A stretch of 39,193 bases of DNA from contig NZ_FWFZ01000029.1 of the NCBI RefSeq assembly GCF_900172355.1, forward strand, positions 1-39,193, written 5' to 3'. The notes under the pieces are model-generated. The model saw only the letters and a program-made list of their open reading frames with translations. It was not told the DNA's origin and ran no database searches. Each line of letters begins with the position of its first letter. Positions within the stretch are counted from its first letter, which is position 1. Source of the DNA: Roseisalinus antarcticus. Lineage in GTDB: Bacteria; Pseudomonadota; Alphaproteobacteria; Rhodobacterales; Rhodobacteraceae. Made by a program: the position numbers and the translations under genes. Positions 23,801 through 30,874 of the stretch are shown piece after piece.

Positions 23801-25127
23801 GGATGCGGCTATCCAGGGGCTCGGACGTACGCATCGCTCGGCCCAGGTCAGCGCGCCCTTCTTCCGGGTCTGCACCTCCGATGTGCATGGCGAGAAGCGC
23901 TTCACCTCGACGATCAGCAAGCGCCTCGACCAGCTGGGGGCTTTGACCAAGGGCCAGCGCGAGACCGGCTCGCAAGGCATGTTCCGCGAGGAGGATAATC
24001 TCGAAAGTCCGATCGCGCGGGCGGCGCTGCGCGGCTACTACGCCGATCTCGCCGCCGGGCGCGCCGAGGCGATGAGTTACGAGAGCTTCACCGACTGGAC
24101 AGCCCTGCGACTGATCGACAAGGACGGGGTGCTGCTCGAAGAGCTTCCGCCGATCCAGCGGTTCCTCAACCGGGTGCTGGCACTGCCCATCCATATGCAG
24201 AACGCGCTCTTTGCGGAGTTCATGCGACGGATTACCGATCAGACCGAACGGGCGCGGGCGGCGGGAACACTCGATCTCGGGGTGGAGACGCTGCGTGGCG
24301 AAAAGATCGAACAGGTCGGGGTGGAGGATCTCTGGACCTGCCCGAAATCTGGCGCCGTGACGCGGATCATCGGTCTCGAGGTGACCGACCCGGTCCACGT
24401 CCTCGGCGCCGAAGAGGCCATGTCGCGTAATCCGGACAAGACCATGATGGTCAACCGCGCCTCCGGCCGCGCGGCGCTCATCTCGGCGCGGCCCATGCAG
24501 ATGTATGACGAGGATATCGTCACCCTGATGCGCAAGGCGGTGCGGCCGAACGGGTCGAGCTATCTCGAGGAGGCGCGCTTTGAAGCTTCCGCCTGGGAAG
24601 ACATCGACAGACCCGAGTTCACCCGGCTTTGGGATGAAGAGGCCGCAGCTCTGCCCAAAACCACCACGACCAAGCTCTACCTGCTGACCGGGCTGCTGCT
24701 GCCAATCTGGAAGGATATTCCGACCACGAATGAGCGTATCTACCGGGTCACGCCCGACGGGGTGACCGCGATGATCGGGCGCACGCTGAGCGAGGAAGGG
24801 GCGGCAGCGCTACGCGCCCGCTTCCTCGTCTCTAATCCAAAGACGTTGCAAGAGATGCTGACTGCGGCCCTTGGCAGCACCGCGCCGGTCGATCTGGGCC
24901 GGGGTCTGACCCTGACCCGTCGCCGCGTCGCGGGCGAGATGCGCCTCGAGCTGGGTGGCGCGGACAAGGGCATGATCGAAGGCCTCAAGGCCCTCGGCTG
25001 CTTCACCGAGATCATCGCCTTCCAGCTGCGGGTGTTCCTGCCGCATCGGGAGGGGGTCGATACAGCGGGCATTCTGACCCGGATCGTGGGGCGGGGACCC
25101 GCCATGACGGCAGAACAAGCTGCCTGA
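20865..25127 (+). CDS. Strawberry-notch-type helicase fused to a DNA methyltransferase-like domain
   Basis: 1420 aa from ATG 20865 (AAAGGAAAATCCCC upstream). The N-terminal part has a SAM-binding motif (VLEPSAGTGALAAFAAQAGA) and the amino-methyltransferase motif VVMNPPFASS. The centre has the Strawberry-notch ATPase: Walker A-like FLGDGTGCGKGRECAGLI, DEAHAMQNAAG, and the SATGATSVHNLAY motif III region. The C-terminal helicase half has FSDAGGTGRSYHASR and AAIQGLGRTHRSAQ (arginine finger region). Such proteins are widespread on alphaproteobacterial plasmids and phages; they probably remodel and modify plasmid DNA, perhaps against restriction. The frame is fully open, so it is under selection. 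Confidence 0.9.
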   Translation: MSRPKPANSALSISDADLVSALAQIGVEIDNPPLRSSALARIMRETFHCSDAGGAWDWRMAYDLMQAAAIRVLVCGDDAACDVATAKLLASRLLTETRRSEQQIRLQQFSTPLPFASLAVRAAAIRKDETVLEPSAGTGALAAFAAQAGATLLLNEIDPFRQRLLRALFGGEVTGHDGEHIDDLLQTPVLPDVVVMNPPFASSVDRSRDKHIAAKHLIAAAKRLAPGGRLVAIMPPGFSPERDAAHWSRACGLLTPRLALTMPGQVYRKLGTSVETQLMVFDKVQEDGELIRATVQDLEEALPFVDAVAATRPELRPAQRAAISPHARSVGPASVARKHPADVVAAAKPRANAAIPLSFTSFDVPRDNTPVSDIYARYRPQRIEIAGAQEHPTPLVESIAMASVAPPMPSGAASAELRLPAKLIEEGHLSEAQLETIIMAHDAHGRDLPGRFTIDDDQTKLTRADDDPNASAYRLAYFLGDGTGCGKGRECAGLILVNWLAGRRKAIWVSKSATLIEDAIRDWTDLGGSPADIQPLSKWKPDQPIPMGDGILFATYATLRSAGKRGTTRLTQILDWMGEGFDGVLAFDEAHAMQNAAGSGEGRGIKPSQQGLAGLRLQLAAPRARVFYISATGATSVHNLAYAARLGLWGQGPEYPFPSRESFVSAMEAGGVAAMEVVARDLKTLGLYTARALSFDGVEYDVLEHALTPAQIEIYDAYATAFRTIHHNLEAALTATGVNDASGETNASAARASAKSRFESTKQRFFNHLLMGMKAPTIIRAIEEDLAAGHACVIQVVSTGESLLKRRLETMDPEDELVEGALTPRDYVLGYLEQAFPIHAQKLVEIDGNMVAEPLRDETGALVVSREALALRDAAMMELMTLAPIPSALDQILWACGDEAVAEVTGRSIRPLKAEDGHLFIEKRAASSNSSETQAFMDGEKDVLIFSDAGGTGRSYHASRSAKNQKRRRHYLLEPGWRADAAIQGLGRTHRSAQVSAPFFRVCTSDVHGEKRFTSTISKRLDQLGALTKGQRETGSQGMFREEDNLESPIARAALRGYYADLAAGRAEAMSYESFTDWTALRLIDKDGVLLEELPPIQRFLNRVLALPIHMQNALFAEFMRRITDQTERARAAGTLDLGVETLRGEKIEQVGVEDLWTCPKSGAVTRIIGLEVTDPVHVLGAEEAMSRNPDKTMMVNRASGRAALISARPMQMYDEDIVTLMRKAVRPNGSSYLEEARFEASAWEDIDRPEFTRLWDEEAAALPKTTTTKLYLLTGLLLPIWKDIPTTNERIYRVTPDGVTAMIGRTLSEEGAAALRARFLVSNPKTLQEMLTAALGSTAPVDLGRGLTLTRRRVAGEMRLELGGADKGMIEGLKALGCFTEIIAFQLRVFLPHREGVDTAGILTRIVGRGPAMTAEQAA

Positions 25128-25226
25128 AAAGTGAAAGCGGGCTTCGGGTCGGGCGTCGCGGATCGAGATTTGGCCGGTCTGCGCTTCCGGGGTGCGGGCA
25201 GACCAATGCCATGCTTGGCCCCGCCC
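25125..25226 (+). repeat. Dispersed leader motif, copy 5, with hairpin
   Basis: TGAAAAGTGAAAGCGGGCTT then CGGGTCGGG. It begins on the stop codon of the helicase gene. Further down GGTCTGC and GCAGACC form a 7-bp stem ahead of the DUF6878 gene. Confidence 0.6.
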
Positions 25227-25252
25227 CAAACTCCAGACAAGAGGACAGACCC

Positions 25253-25639
25253 ATGACCAATCCCCAGATCGATTATGCCGCGTTGGCGGCTGAGTGGCGC
25301 GCGGAGCGCGAAACCTCCCTGAAGGCATCCAGAGAAGCGCTGGTCGCGCAATTGCGCACGCTCGGCATCGCGCAAGTCACAGCAGAATACGAAGGCTATG
25401 GCGACTCCGGCAATGTCGAGGATGTGACGGTGCAGCCTGCGGAGGTCAAATTGCCAGAGGCGCTTGCCACAGAGGTTGGCGACTTCGCTTGGTTGCTCGC
25501 CTATCACCATCACCCGGGGTTCGAGAACAACGAGGGCGGCTATGGTACGCTGACCTGGGACATCGCAGCCGACAGTATCACCCTCGATCACGCGGACCGT
25601 TTCGTGGACTGCTCGCACAGCTATGACGAGGGGCTTTGA
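25253..25639 (+). CDS. DUF6878 family protein
   Basis: 128 aa from ATG 25253 (AGAGGACAGACCC upstream). The family pattern is visible: a helical start, EYEGYGDSGNVEDVTVQP, FAWLLAYHHHPGFENNEGGY and GTLTWDIAADSITLDHADRF. Function unknown. One base separates its stop from the next ATG, so the two genes form a translational unit. Confidence 0.75.
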   Translation: MTNPQIDYAALAAEWRAERETSLKASREALVAQLRTLGIAQVTAEYEGYGDSGNVEDVTVQPAEVKLPEALATEVGDFAWLLAYHHHPGFENNEGGYGTLTWDIAADSITLDHADRFVDCSHSYDEGL

Positions 25640-25640
25640 G

Positions 25641-26102
25641 ATGGCTCACCCGCTTCATCATGCAGAAAGCTCAGCCCGGAATTTCGGCGGGGTGCCGTCT
25701 GACTATCAGGCTGTGCACGACTGGTTCGACGCCTCGAAAGAGCGCCTCGCGCTCTTCACGCACAGGGCGCTGCGCCACCATGCCCAAGGTCTGTTCGAGG
25801 CCGAACGTGTCTTCGGCCTGACCCTGACCAATAGCGCGGGACGAGACATCCCCGTGCGCTGGATTGGCGAACAACATGTCCGCGAAGACTGTCAGGGCCG
25901 TATCCCGAGCATGGCGGATTGGCTGCGCCGGATCCAGCCCGAGCCGTGGATGGCCAATGGCCATATCGAAGGCCATGTCGGCATCGAGCCCTGCGGCGAT
26001 CCAAGGGCCGCCTGGGTATCCAAGGTCGCGGCCGGTCGAACGGTTCTCGGCCTGAAGGAATGGATGGCGGCGCGCGCGATGCAAGCGGCGCAAAACGCCT
26101 GA
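25641..26102 (+). CDS. DUF6915 family protein
   Basis: 153 aa. MAHPLHHAESSARNFGGVPS and YQAVHDWFDASKERLALFTH followed by RALRHHAQGLFEAERVFG are the hallmark of this plasmid-linked family of unknown function; the several conserved His residues may bind metal. ATG 25641 lies one base behind the previous stop; an upstream in-frame ATG at 25623 would overlap. A hairpin at 26138 follows. Confidence 0.78.
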   Translation: MAHPLHHAESSARNFGGVPSDYQAVHDWFDASKERLALFTHRALRHHAQGLFEAERVFGLTLTNSAGRDIPVRWIGEQHVREDCQGRIPSMADWLRRIQPEPWMANGHIEGHVGIEPCGDPRAAWVSKVAAGRTVLGLKEWMAARAMQAAQNA

Positions 26103-26137
26103 TAGCTACCGACTCCTTGCCAAACGAATGCTGCGCG

Positions 26138-26162
26138 GAAGCCCGGTTGGACACCGGGCTTC
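26138..26162 (+). terminator. Perfect hairpin, possible terminator or attenuator
   Basis: GAAGCCCGGT and ACCGGGCTTC form a 10-bp perfect stem with a 5-base loop, followed by a T-rich but interrupted TTGCATCGTTT. It stands between the DUF6915 gene and the next small gene. Confidence 0.5.
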
Positions 26163-26201
26163 TTGCATCGTTTCCCCACCAATCTTCTTGAGGAGGATCG
26201 C

Positions 26202-26507
26202 ATGACACTCGAAGACATCAAGGCGGCCGTCGATGCTGGCCAGACCGTGCATTGGGCCAATAACGGCTACGTTGTCCACAAAGACCGGCTCGGTCAGTAC
26301 CTAATCACCTATGTGCCGAACGGCAGCTGCATCGGACTAACCGACCGGAGCGGGCATCGGTTGAATGGAGATGAGATCGAGTTCTTCATCGTGGGCCCGG
26401 CGGAGGACTACGAGGAAAATCCGGGCCGCCAATCAAGACCAGACGGGCAGGGAAGGGGTACAGCACCCGGAGGCGCGGCGGCACACCCACTCAGACGGCA
26501 GCGCTGA
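26202..26507 (+). CDS. Small plasmid-type hypothetical protein
   Basis: 101 aa from ATG 26202 (GAGGAGGATCGC upstream). The compact first 65 residues (MTLEDIKAAVDAGQTVHWAN, GQYLITYVPNGSCIGLTDRS, GDEIEFFIVG) look like a complete small domain. The Arg/Gly/Pro-rich tail (about residues 70-101) looks like extra sequence, perhaps from a lost stop codon. Function unknown. Confidence 0.65.
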   Translation: MTLEDIKAAVDAGQTVHWANNGYVVHKDRLGQYLITYVPNGSCIGLTDRSGHRLNGDEIEFFIVGPAEDYEENPGRQSRPDGQGRGTAPGGAAAHPLRRQR

Positions 26508-26522
26508 GCCGGGGGCGGGGCA

Positions 26523-26568
26523 TAAAGGGAAAGCAAGCTTTCGGTTTTGCGACTCCTCAAGGGGTCGA
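26523..26568 (+). repeat. Dispersed leader motif, copy 6 (most perfect), with hairpin
   Basis: TAAAGGGAAAGCAAGCTTTC then GGTTTTG. It contains the perfect palindromic half-sites GAAAGC-AA-GCTTTC (26529-26542). GACTCC-tcaa-GGGGTC can pair just behind (one G-T). Confidence 0.65.
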
Positions 26569-26632
26569 GAAAGCAATCCCGGATGCGCTGGCAAGGACGT
26601 CAGGCACCGGCCAATCCAGAAGGAACCATCCC

Positions 26633-27361
26633 ATGTTCGCAGGAACCCTCACCCGCAATGTCGAGACCGCAGCCGCCGAGTACTCCGGCATGATCCACGG
26701 GACGCGCTTTGACATCGCCATCCAGCTCGAGGCACGGGCCAAGATGTCCGCGCGCAGCCCGGATTACGACGTCACGGCGGTGAACAAATCCGGTCGCAAG
26801 GTGCGCATCGGCACGGCTTGGAACGAAACCGGCAATACCAGTGGCAACCCCTACATCTCGATGCAGATCGATGTCGGCCTGGGCCCGTTCCGGGTCAACG
26901 CGGTGCAAACCAAAGAGGCGCGCGCGGCCCAGAGCGGCGCGTTCGAGATCATCCCGCTGGTCTCGAACGCCCTGATGAAATCCGGGTCGATCTCGGGCGA
27001 GATGACTGCGATGGATGCCGACAATGCCTTCACCGGCTACATCGCCAACATGATGTTCGATCTGGAGTTCATGCTGATCGAGAACAGCTACAAAGCCGAG
27101 GAGACCCACCCCGATTACCGGATCGAGGTCAGCTCGCCCCGTGGCACGCCGATCCGCGTTGGGTCGGCCTGGATGGCAAAAAGCAGCCGCACCGGCAACG
27201 ACTACCTGTCGCTGCTGATCAACACGCCCGATGGCGACCTGCGGGTCAACGCCGTGCAGAACGAAGAGCAGCGCGGTGGCCAGACCTTCTCGATCATCCC
27301 GTTCATTGACAGCGGTGAGCAGCCGCAGGACGCGGGCGCGGGGCTGTCACTGGTTGCGTGA
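26633..27361 (+). CDS. Tandem DUF736 protein
   Basis: 242 aa with two DUF736 units. Unit one, about residues 30-110: IAIQLEARAKMSARSPDYDV, KVRIGTAWNETGNTSGNPYI, FRVNAVQTKE. Unit two, about residues 145-225: LEFMLIENSYKAEETHPDYR, PIRVGSAWMAKSSRTGNDYL, LRVNAVQNEE. Single-unit DUF736 proteins are about 100 aa. Function unknown; the family accompanies conjugative plasmids. AGAAGGAACCATCCC precedes the ATG. A strong terminator follows, so this is the last gene of the backbone module. Confidence 0.85.
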   Translation: MFAGTLTRNVETAAAEYSGMIHGTRFDIAIQLEARAKMSARSPDYDVTAVNKSGRKVRIGTAWNETGNTSGNPYISMQIDVGLGPFRVNAVQTKEARAAQSGAFEIIPLVSNALMKSGSISGEMTAMDADNAFTGYIANMMFDLEFMLIENSYKAEETHPDYRIEVSSPRGTPIRVGSAWMAKSSRTGNDYLSLLINTPDGDLRVNAVQNEEQRGGQTFSIIPFIDSGEQPQDAGAGLSLVA

Positions 27362-27394
27362 TCCAGTAACGAGACTTGAGCATCTGAACCGAAA

Positions 27395-27425
27395 GGGGAG
27401 CCGTGGGAACACGGTTCCCCTTTTT
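27395..27425 (+). terminator. Rho-independent terminator ending the backbone module
   Basis: GGGGAGCCGTG-ggaa-CACGGTTCCCC (11 pairs, one G-T) followed by TTTTT. It is the only textbook terminator on the plus strand of the 10-27 kb block. The 218 bases between it and the methyltransferase gene show nothing recognisable. Confidence 0.9.
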
Positions 27426-27643
27426 GCTGTGCTGGCGTGGTTGAGAGATAATATCTGTAATCGCGGGACTTGGACTGAGTTCGGTCGTGGCAAACGCAAT
27501 GCCAGCTATGCTGGGGCTGCAAAATTGCGCGAAGGTTTGACCCAAAGCAGTCAGTCGGAGTGCGTTTGCTTACCCCAATGATGCTGTGGATCGTTCAGGT
27601 GGACGTACAAGATTGCCAATGGCTAAACGAGTAAGCCCACAAC

Positions 27644-28303
27644 TCAAGAAATCCGTCGTCCTGCCTGGGTGGTGGATCCCTTCTTCCTGAAGATGCTGTA
27701 CTGAAAGCTCTGCTGGTTACCCTTCGGCGTGATGTGCATATGCCGTCTCGTGTCGATCAGCTCGAACTGGCCGGGATGCAACCGGTCGAGTTCCTCTGCC
27801 AGAGCTTCGGGCGCATACCGAACTACCGAGAGCCCCGAGCACTTCTCGGGCCCATCTTCGGCAAAGGTCGCGATGATAGCGATCCCACCGGAACGGAGCG
27901 CCCGTGTCATGGCGCGCACATAAGCAGCGCGATCCTCGGCGTCGGTCAGAAAGTGAAATACGGCCCGGTCGTGCCAGACCGCGTATTGCCGATCAGCTTG
28001 CCACCTTGTCACGTCTGCTTCGACCCACGCGACCTTGTCGCTGTGCGAACCGAGCCGCTGCCTGCTCTGGGCCAATGAGGCGTCGGAAAGGTCCAGCGCG
28101 GTAAGCGGGCCGAGACCCGTCTCGAGCAATGCATCCACCAGCCGCGACGCCCCGGCACCAACGTCGATGAAAGCCTCGCCGGGTTTTAGATAGGTTCGCA
28201 CAAGATCCAGCGAGACCTCGGGCGTCGCCTCGAACCACGTCAGTTCGTCTTCTGCGCGCGCGTCATAGACGCCGTCCCAGTGCTTTTGTTCACCCGCCGT
28301 CAT
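27644..28303 (-). CDS. Class I SAM-dependent methyltransferase
   Basis: 219 aa. Motif I FIDVGAGASRLVDALLETGL, motif II TALDLSDASLAQSRQRLG, the acidic WVEADVTRW loop, and the post-motif WHDRAVFHFLTDAEDRAAYV are clear. The WFEATPEVSLDLVRTYL opening resembles small-molecule (thiopurine- or metalloid-type) methyltransferases; the substrate cannot be read from sequence. It is convergent with the backbone module and lies next to the metal cluster, which makes a detoxification role possible but unproven. ATG 28303 is the natural start. Confidence 0.8.
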   Translation of the reverse strand: MTAGEQKHWDGVYDARAEDELTWFEATPEVSLDLVRTYLKPGEAFIDVGAGASRLVDALLETGLGPLTALDLSDASLAQSRQRLGSHSDKVAWVEADVTRWQADRQYAVWHDRAVFHFLTDAEDRAAYVRAMTRALRSGGIAIIATFAEDGPEKCSGLSVVRYAPEALAEELDRLHPGQFELIDTRRHMHITPKGNQQSFQYSIFRKKGSTTQAGRRIS

Positions 28304-28695
28304 CGCTCAAACCTCCGTTGAAATCAGGGTATAGCTGAACGCGTCAAAGCTGGAAACCGGAACTGATCGGCCGATAACGTCAAGCACCCGGTATCTTTGA
28401 GCAACGCTGACAAGATGCCTCGATTTCACCATTGAAATTATCAGCAAAGCGTCTCGATGGATAGTTCATCCCTGAGTCTCACCAGGTCATGCGCCTTTGT
28501 ACCGGGTGAACACCTCGGTATTGGCATACTGGCGGATCAGGACGACATCATACGCCTCCCGTTGTCTTTACGGTCCCATAAACGTAAAATGCCAAAGATG
28601 GGTTGTGGAACGCCAGCTGCGATCGAGATGCTGGCGGCATTGCAGGCGAAGGCGGAAAACAGGTTCTGCTTGATCGCTAGTGCGCGGTGAAAGAG
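28304..28695. other. Gap without a recognisable gene
   Basis: On the minus strand a short codon-like tail (EAYDVVLIRQYANTEVFTRY) ends near 28489 without a start. On the plus strand a frame from 28457 to 28690 lacks any family likeness. The stretch probably holds remnants between the methyltransferase gene and the metal cluster. Confidence 0.35.
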
Positions 28696-28719
28696 GCACC
28701 TGCGGTTTCCCGCAGGTGC
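28696..28719 (-). terminator. Terminator of the metal-cluster operon
   Basis: On the minus strand GCACCTGCGG-gaaa-CCGCAGGTGC forms a perfect 10-bp stem with a GNRA loop, 7 bases behind the stop of the anchor-protein gene. The T-run is weak (CTCTTTC). Confidence 0.75.
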
Positions 28720-28725
28720 TATCGA

Positions 28726-29358
28726 TTAATTGCTTTGGACGATCTCGCTGTAATCGCCACGCAACTGGATCGTGATCGTGATCGCCGTGCTATCGCGGTT
28801 CCGCCAGAACCACCCGTGATTGCCGGCAAAGGGGGCTTCGATACTGCCCTCGCCAGCCGTTTCGCCGCGGCCACGCTCGTAATCGATCGACTCGCCGCCG
28901 CCATGGGCGTGGAGGTCAAAGTTGACCCGCCCCCCGGTCGCTGTCCATGCGTATTCGACGACATTCCCGGCTTCCATCGTCATCTTGACTTCGGCGCTGG
29001 CCCCGGGTTCGAGGGTGAATGTCACTTCGTCTCGCCAGACTTCTTGCGCCTCTTGGGCATGGGCAGTGCCGATAAACAGACCGAAGACGGCGTCAAGAAC
29101 GCTCGACGATTGGTCCTGACCAAGTTGCTCGTCCAGCAAGCGGTCTGCCTCAGCCTCTGCGGCAAGCTCTAGCTTGATCTCGCCCATTTCGGTCAGCCCG
29201 AGAACGCGACCAACTCCGGTCGGGTCAATGGCATGTTCTGCGGGCAGGTAGACGGTGACCAAGATCACCACTGCTCCGATCCCCGCGATGACGCTTGAGC
29301 GGAACAATTGCGCCTTGGTCGGCAGGTCTTCGAGGTTCGGTTTGGGTGCGTTGTTCAT
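28726..29358 (-). CDS. Transmembrane anchor protein of the metal cluster
   Basis: 210 aa from ATG 29358 (MNNAPKPNLEDLPTKAQLFR). One membrane helix (SSVIAGIGAVVILVTVYLPA) near residues 23-44 anchors the protein. The rest is probably periplasmic: an acidic helix, a small hydrophobic AVFGLFIGTAHAQ stretch, then a beta-rich domain with HAHGGGESIDYERG and GNHGWFWRNRDSTAIT. Proteins of this kind follow hupE-like genes in metal-resistance islands. It lies 19 bases behind hupE, so co-transcribed. The role is inferred from the neighbourhood. Confidence 0.65.
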   Translation of the reverse strand: MNNAPKPNLEDLPTKAQLFRSSVIAGIGAVVILVTVYLPAEHAIDPTGVGRVLGLTEMGEIKLELAAEAEADRLLDEQLGQDQSSSVLDAVFGLFIGTAHAQEAQEVWRDEVTFTLEPGASAEVKMTMEAGNVVEYAWTATGGRVNFDLHAHGGGESIDYERGRGETAGEGSIEAPFAGNHGWFWRNRDSTAITITIQLRGDYSEIVQSN

Positions 29359-29377
29359 GTGAATATCCAATCTATGC

Positions 29378-30106
29378 TTATGTTGAGGCGATGTAACCGG
29401 CGATCTGATAGCCGGTTAGCCAGATGCCGAGGCCCATCATCACCAGGTTTGCGACGGTGGCCTGCCGCATGAAGTCGGGGTGGCGGCGCCAATACCCCAT
29501 GACGATCAGGATCACGGCGAGCGCGAGCAGTTGGCCCACCTCGACCCCGACATTGAACGCCAGCAGGTTCGCCAGAAGCCCATCCTGCGGGATGTCATAC
29601 TCGAGGATCTTGGTGGCGAGGCCTGTGCCATGGAACAGGCCGAAGATCAGCGTGGCGGCCTTGGTGTTGGGCTGGAACCCGAACCATTTCTGGTAGTAAC
29701 CGAGGTTGTCGAGCGCCTTGTAGACCACGGACAGGCCAATGATCGCGTCGATGATGTAGGCGTTGATGCCCCAGCCATACCAGACGCCCAATAGCATCGT
29801 GACCGAATGGCCGATGGCAAACAGGCTGACGTAGATGCCGACGTCCTTCATTTTGTAGAGAAAGAAGACGACGCCCAGCAGAAACAGGATGTGGTCGTAG
29901 CCCGTCACCATGTGTTTGGCGCCGAGATAGATGAAGGGGATGATCTTCACCCCCCAGATTTCCTGAATATAGCCTGCGTCACCTGCGGTAACGTTATGGG
30001 CAAGAGCCTGGCTGACGGTCAGCATGAATGCCGCCAGCATAATTAAGGTCAGCGTGGCCAACTGGCGTGGTGCCAATGCCCGCAGGACCCGCGAAGTCGA
30101 GGTCAT
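29378..30106 (-). CDS. HupE/UreJ-family membrane protein
   Basis: 242 aa. HupE/UreJ proteins are linked to nickel or cobalt transport. After a signal-like first helix ending in SQALAHN, the protein has about six further hydrophobic segments. Conserved polar motifs typical of metal permeases are GYDHILFLLGVVFF, FAIGHSVTMLLG, IFGLFHGTGLATKI and FNVGVEVGQLLALAV, each with a His, Asp or Glu in the membrane. ATG 30106 has GGAG upstream. It sits between the His-rich protein and the anchor protein, transcribed away from the RcnR-type repressor. Confidence 0.85.
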   Translation of the reverse strand: MTSTSRVLRALAPRQLATLTLIMLAAFMLTVSQALAHNVTAGDAGYIQEIWGVKIIPFIYLGAKHMVTGYDHILFLLGVVFFLYKMKDVGIYVSLFAIGHSVTMLLGVWYGWGINAYIIDAIIGLSVVYKALDNLGYYQKWFGFQPNTKAATLIFGLFHGTGLATKILEYDIPQDGLLANLLAFNVGVEVGQLLALAVILIVMGYWRRHPDFMRQATVANLVMMGLGIWLTGYQIAGYIAST

Positions 30107-30163
30107 GATGGATCTCCGGTGTGTTGTTGACTGATCGGTGAAGCTGCGCGGAAGCGGCGCCGA

Positions 30164-30517
30164 TCAGACGCGCGGAGGTCGTTCGATCAGATATGCACGA
30201 TGCGGCCCGCTTGAAGAAGGGTGAAGCCGGAAATTGTCTCGGTACCCCCAGAGTGGGTGCGAGCTTGCGCCGAGCGCGAGCAGGGCCTGACTATGATCAT
30301 GGTCGGCAACATCATGGCTATGTCCATGGAGCGCCCAGTAAAGGTCCTCCTCGAGCCCGTGCGAATGGCCGTGTTCGGCAATCATTTCAGCATGATCGGC
30401 CACAACCTCGAACACCGACGGGGTGTGGCTTATGCTTGGCGCCAGAGACCAGACCATAAGCGACAGGCATAGAAGTGCCGCAAGCGCACTCCGTCCGTAT
30501 GTTCGCAAGGGTTTCAC
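30164..30517 (-). CDS. Secreted histidine-rich protein
   Basis: 117 aa. The N-terminus is a signal peptide (RTYGRSALAALLCLSLMVWS, cut probably near SLAPSISH). The mature part has a His/Asp/Glu-rich stretch, HAEMIAEHGHSHGLEEDLYW and ALHGHSHDVADHDHSQ, with about ten histidines; this is typical of periplasmic Zn, Ni or Co binding. First gene of the minus-strand metal operon, facing away from the repressor gene, 57 bases ahead of hupE. Confidence 0.75.
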   Translation of the reverse strand: MKPLRTYGRSALAALLCLSLMVWSLAPSISHTPSVFEVVADHAEMIAEHGHSHGLEEDLYWALHGHSHDVADHDHSQALLALGASSHPLWGYRDNFRLHPSSSGPHRAYLIERPPRV

Positions 30518-30574
30518 CGGTTTGCCTGCCTGCTCGTTTTAAGTTCGCGGCACGTTGGTCGTGCCAGCTTGTTC

Positions 30575-30593
30575 TATCCTCTGGGGGAGGATA
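30575..30593. promoter_or_regulatory. RcnR/CsoR-type operator
   Basis: TATCCTC-tgggg-GAGGATA is a perfect 7-base inverted repeat around a G-tract, the known operator form of the CsoR/RcnR/FrmR repressor family. It lies between the divergent genes, 11-29 bases ahead of the repressor ATG, so it can control both directions. A second inverted repeat GGCACG-ttggt-CGTGCC lies at 30549-30565. Confidence 0.78.
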
Positions 30594-30603
30594 ACTTCCT
30601 TTT

Positions 30604-30864
30604 ATGACAAAGCCCCATCTGCATGCAACCCATCCCGCTCTCGTTGCCCGGCTGAAGCGCGCCGATGGGCATCTTCGCGCCGTAATCGAAATGATCGAGG
30701 CGGGAAAGCCCTGCCTCGAGATCGCGCAACAGATGCAGGCGGTTGAAAAGGCCGTCGCGAATGCCAAGCGTGCACTGATCCACGATCACCTCGACCATTG
30801 CCTCGATGCCGAGCATTCGACTGCCGATCGCGACCAGTTGAAAGCCATTTCCCGATACCTCTGA
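30604..30864 (+). CDS. Metal-sensing repressor, RcnR/CsoR (DUF156) family
   Basis: 86 aa. All-helical DUF156 protein: HPALVARLKRADGHLRAVIE, MIEAGKPCLEIAQQMQAVEK, AVANAKRALIHDHLDHCLD. The conserved Cys in KPCLEIAQQ and the His-rich N-terminus and DHLDHC point to a nickel/cobalt or formaldehyde-type (RcnR/FrmR) sensor rather than copper CsoR. It would release the G-tract operator upstream when metal binds. The ATG overlaps the end of the leader; the truncated transporter gene starts 10 bases behind. Confidence 0.88.
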   Translation: MTKPHLHATHPALVARLKRADGHLRAVIEMIEAGKPCLEIAQQMQAVEKAVANAKRALIHDHLDHCLDAEHSTADRDQLKAISRYL

Positions 30865-30874
30865 GGACATCGCC

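Noticed and set aside
10344-26568. Leader motifs as Rho-independent terminators
   Set aside because: The GAAAGC/GCTTTC arms are separated by only two bases in the best copies, too short for an RNA loop, and they lie close to the next start rather than the previous stop. A DNA-binding site is likelier.
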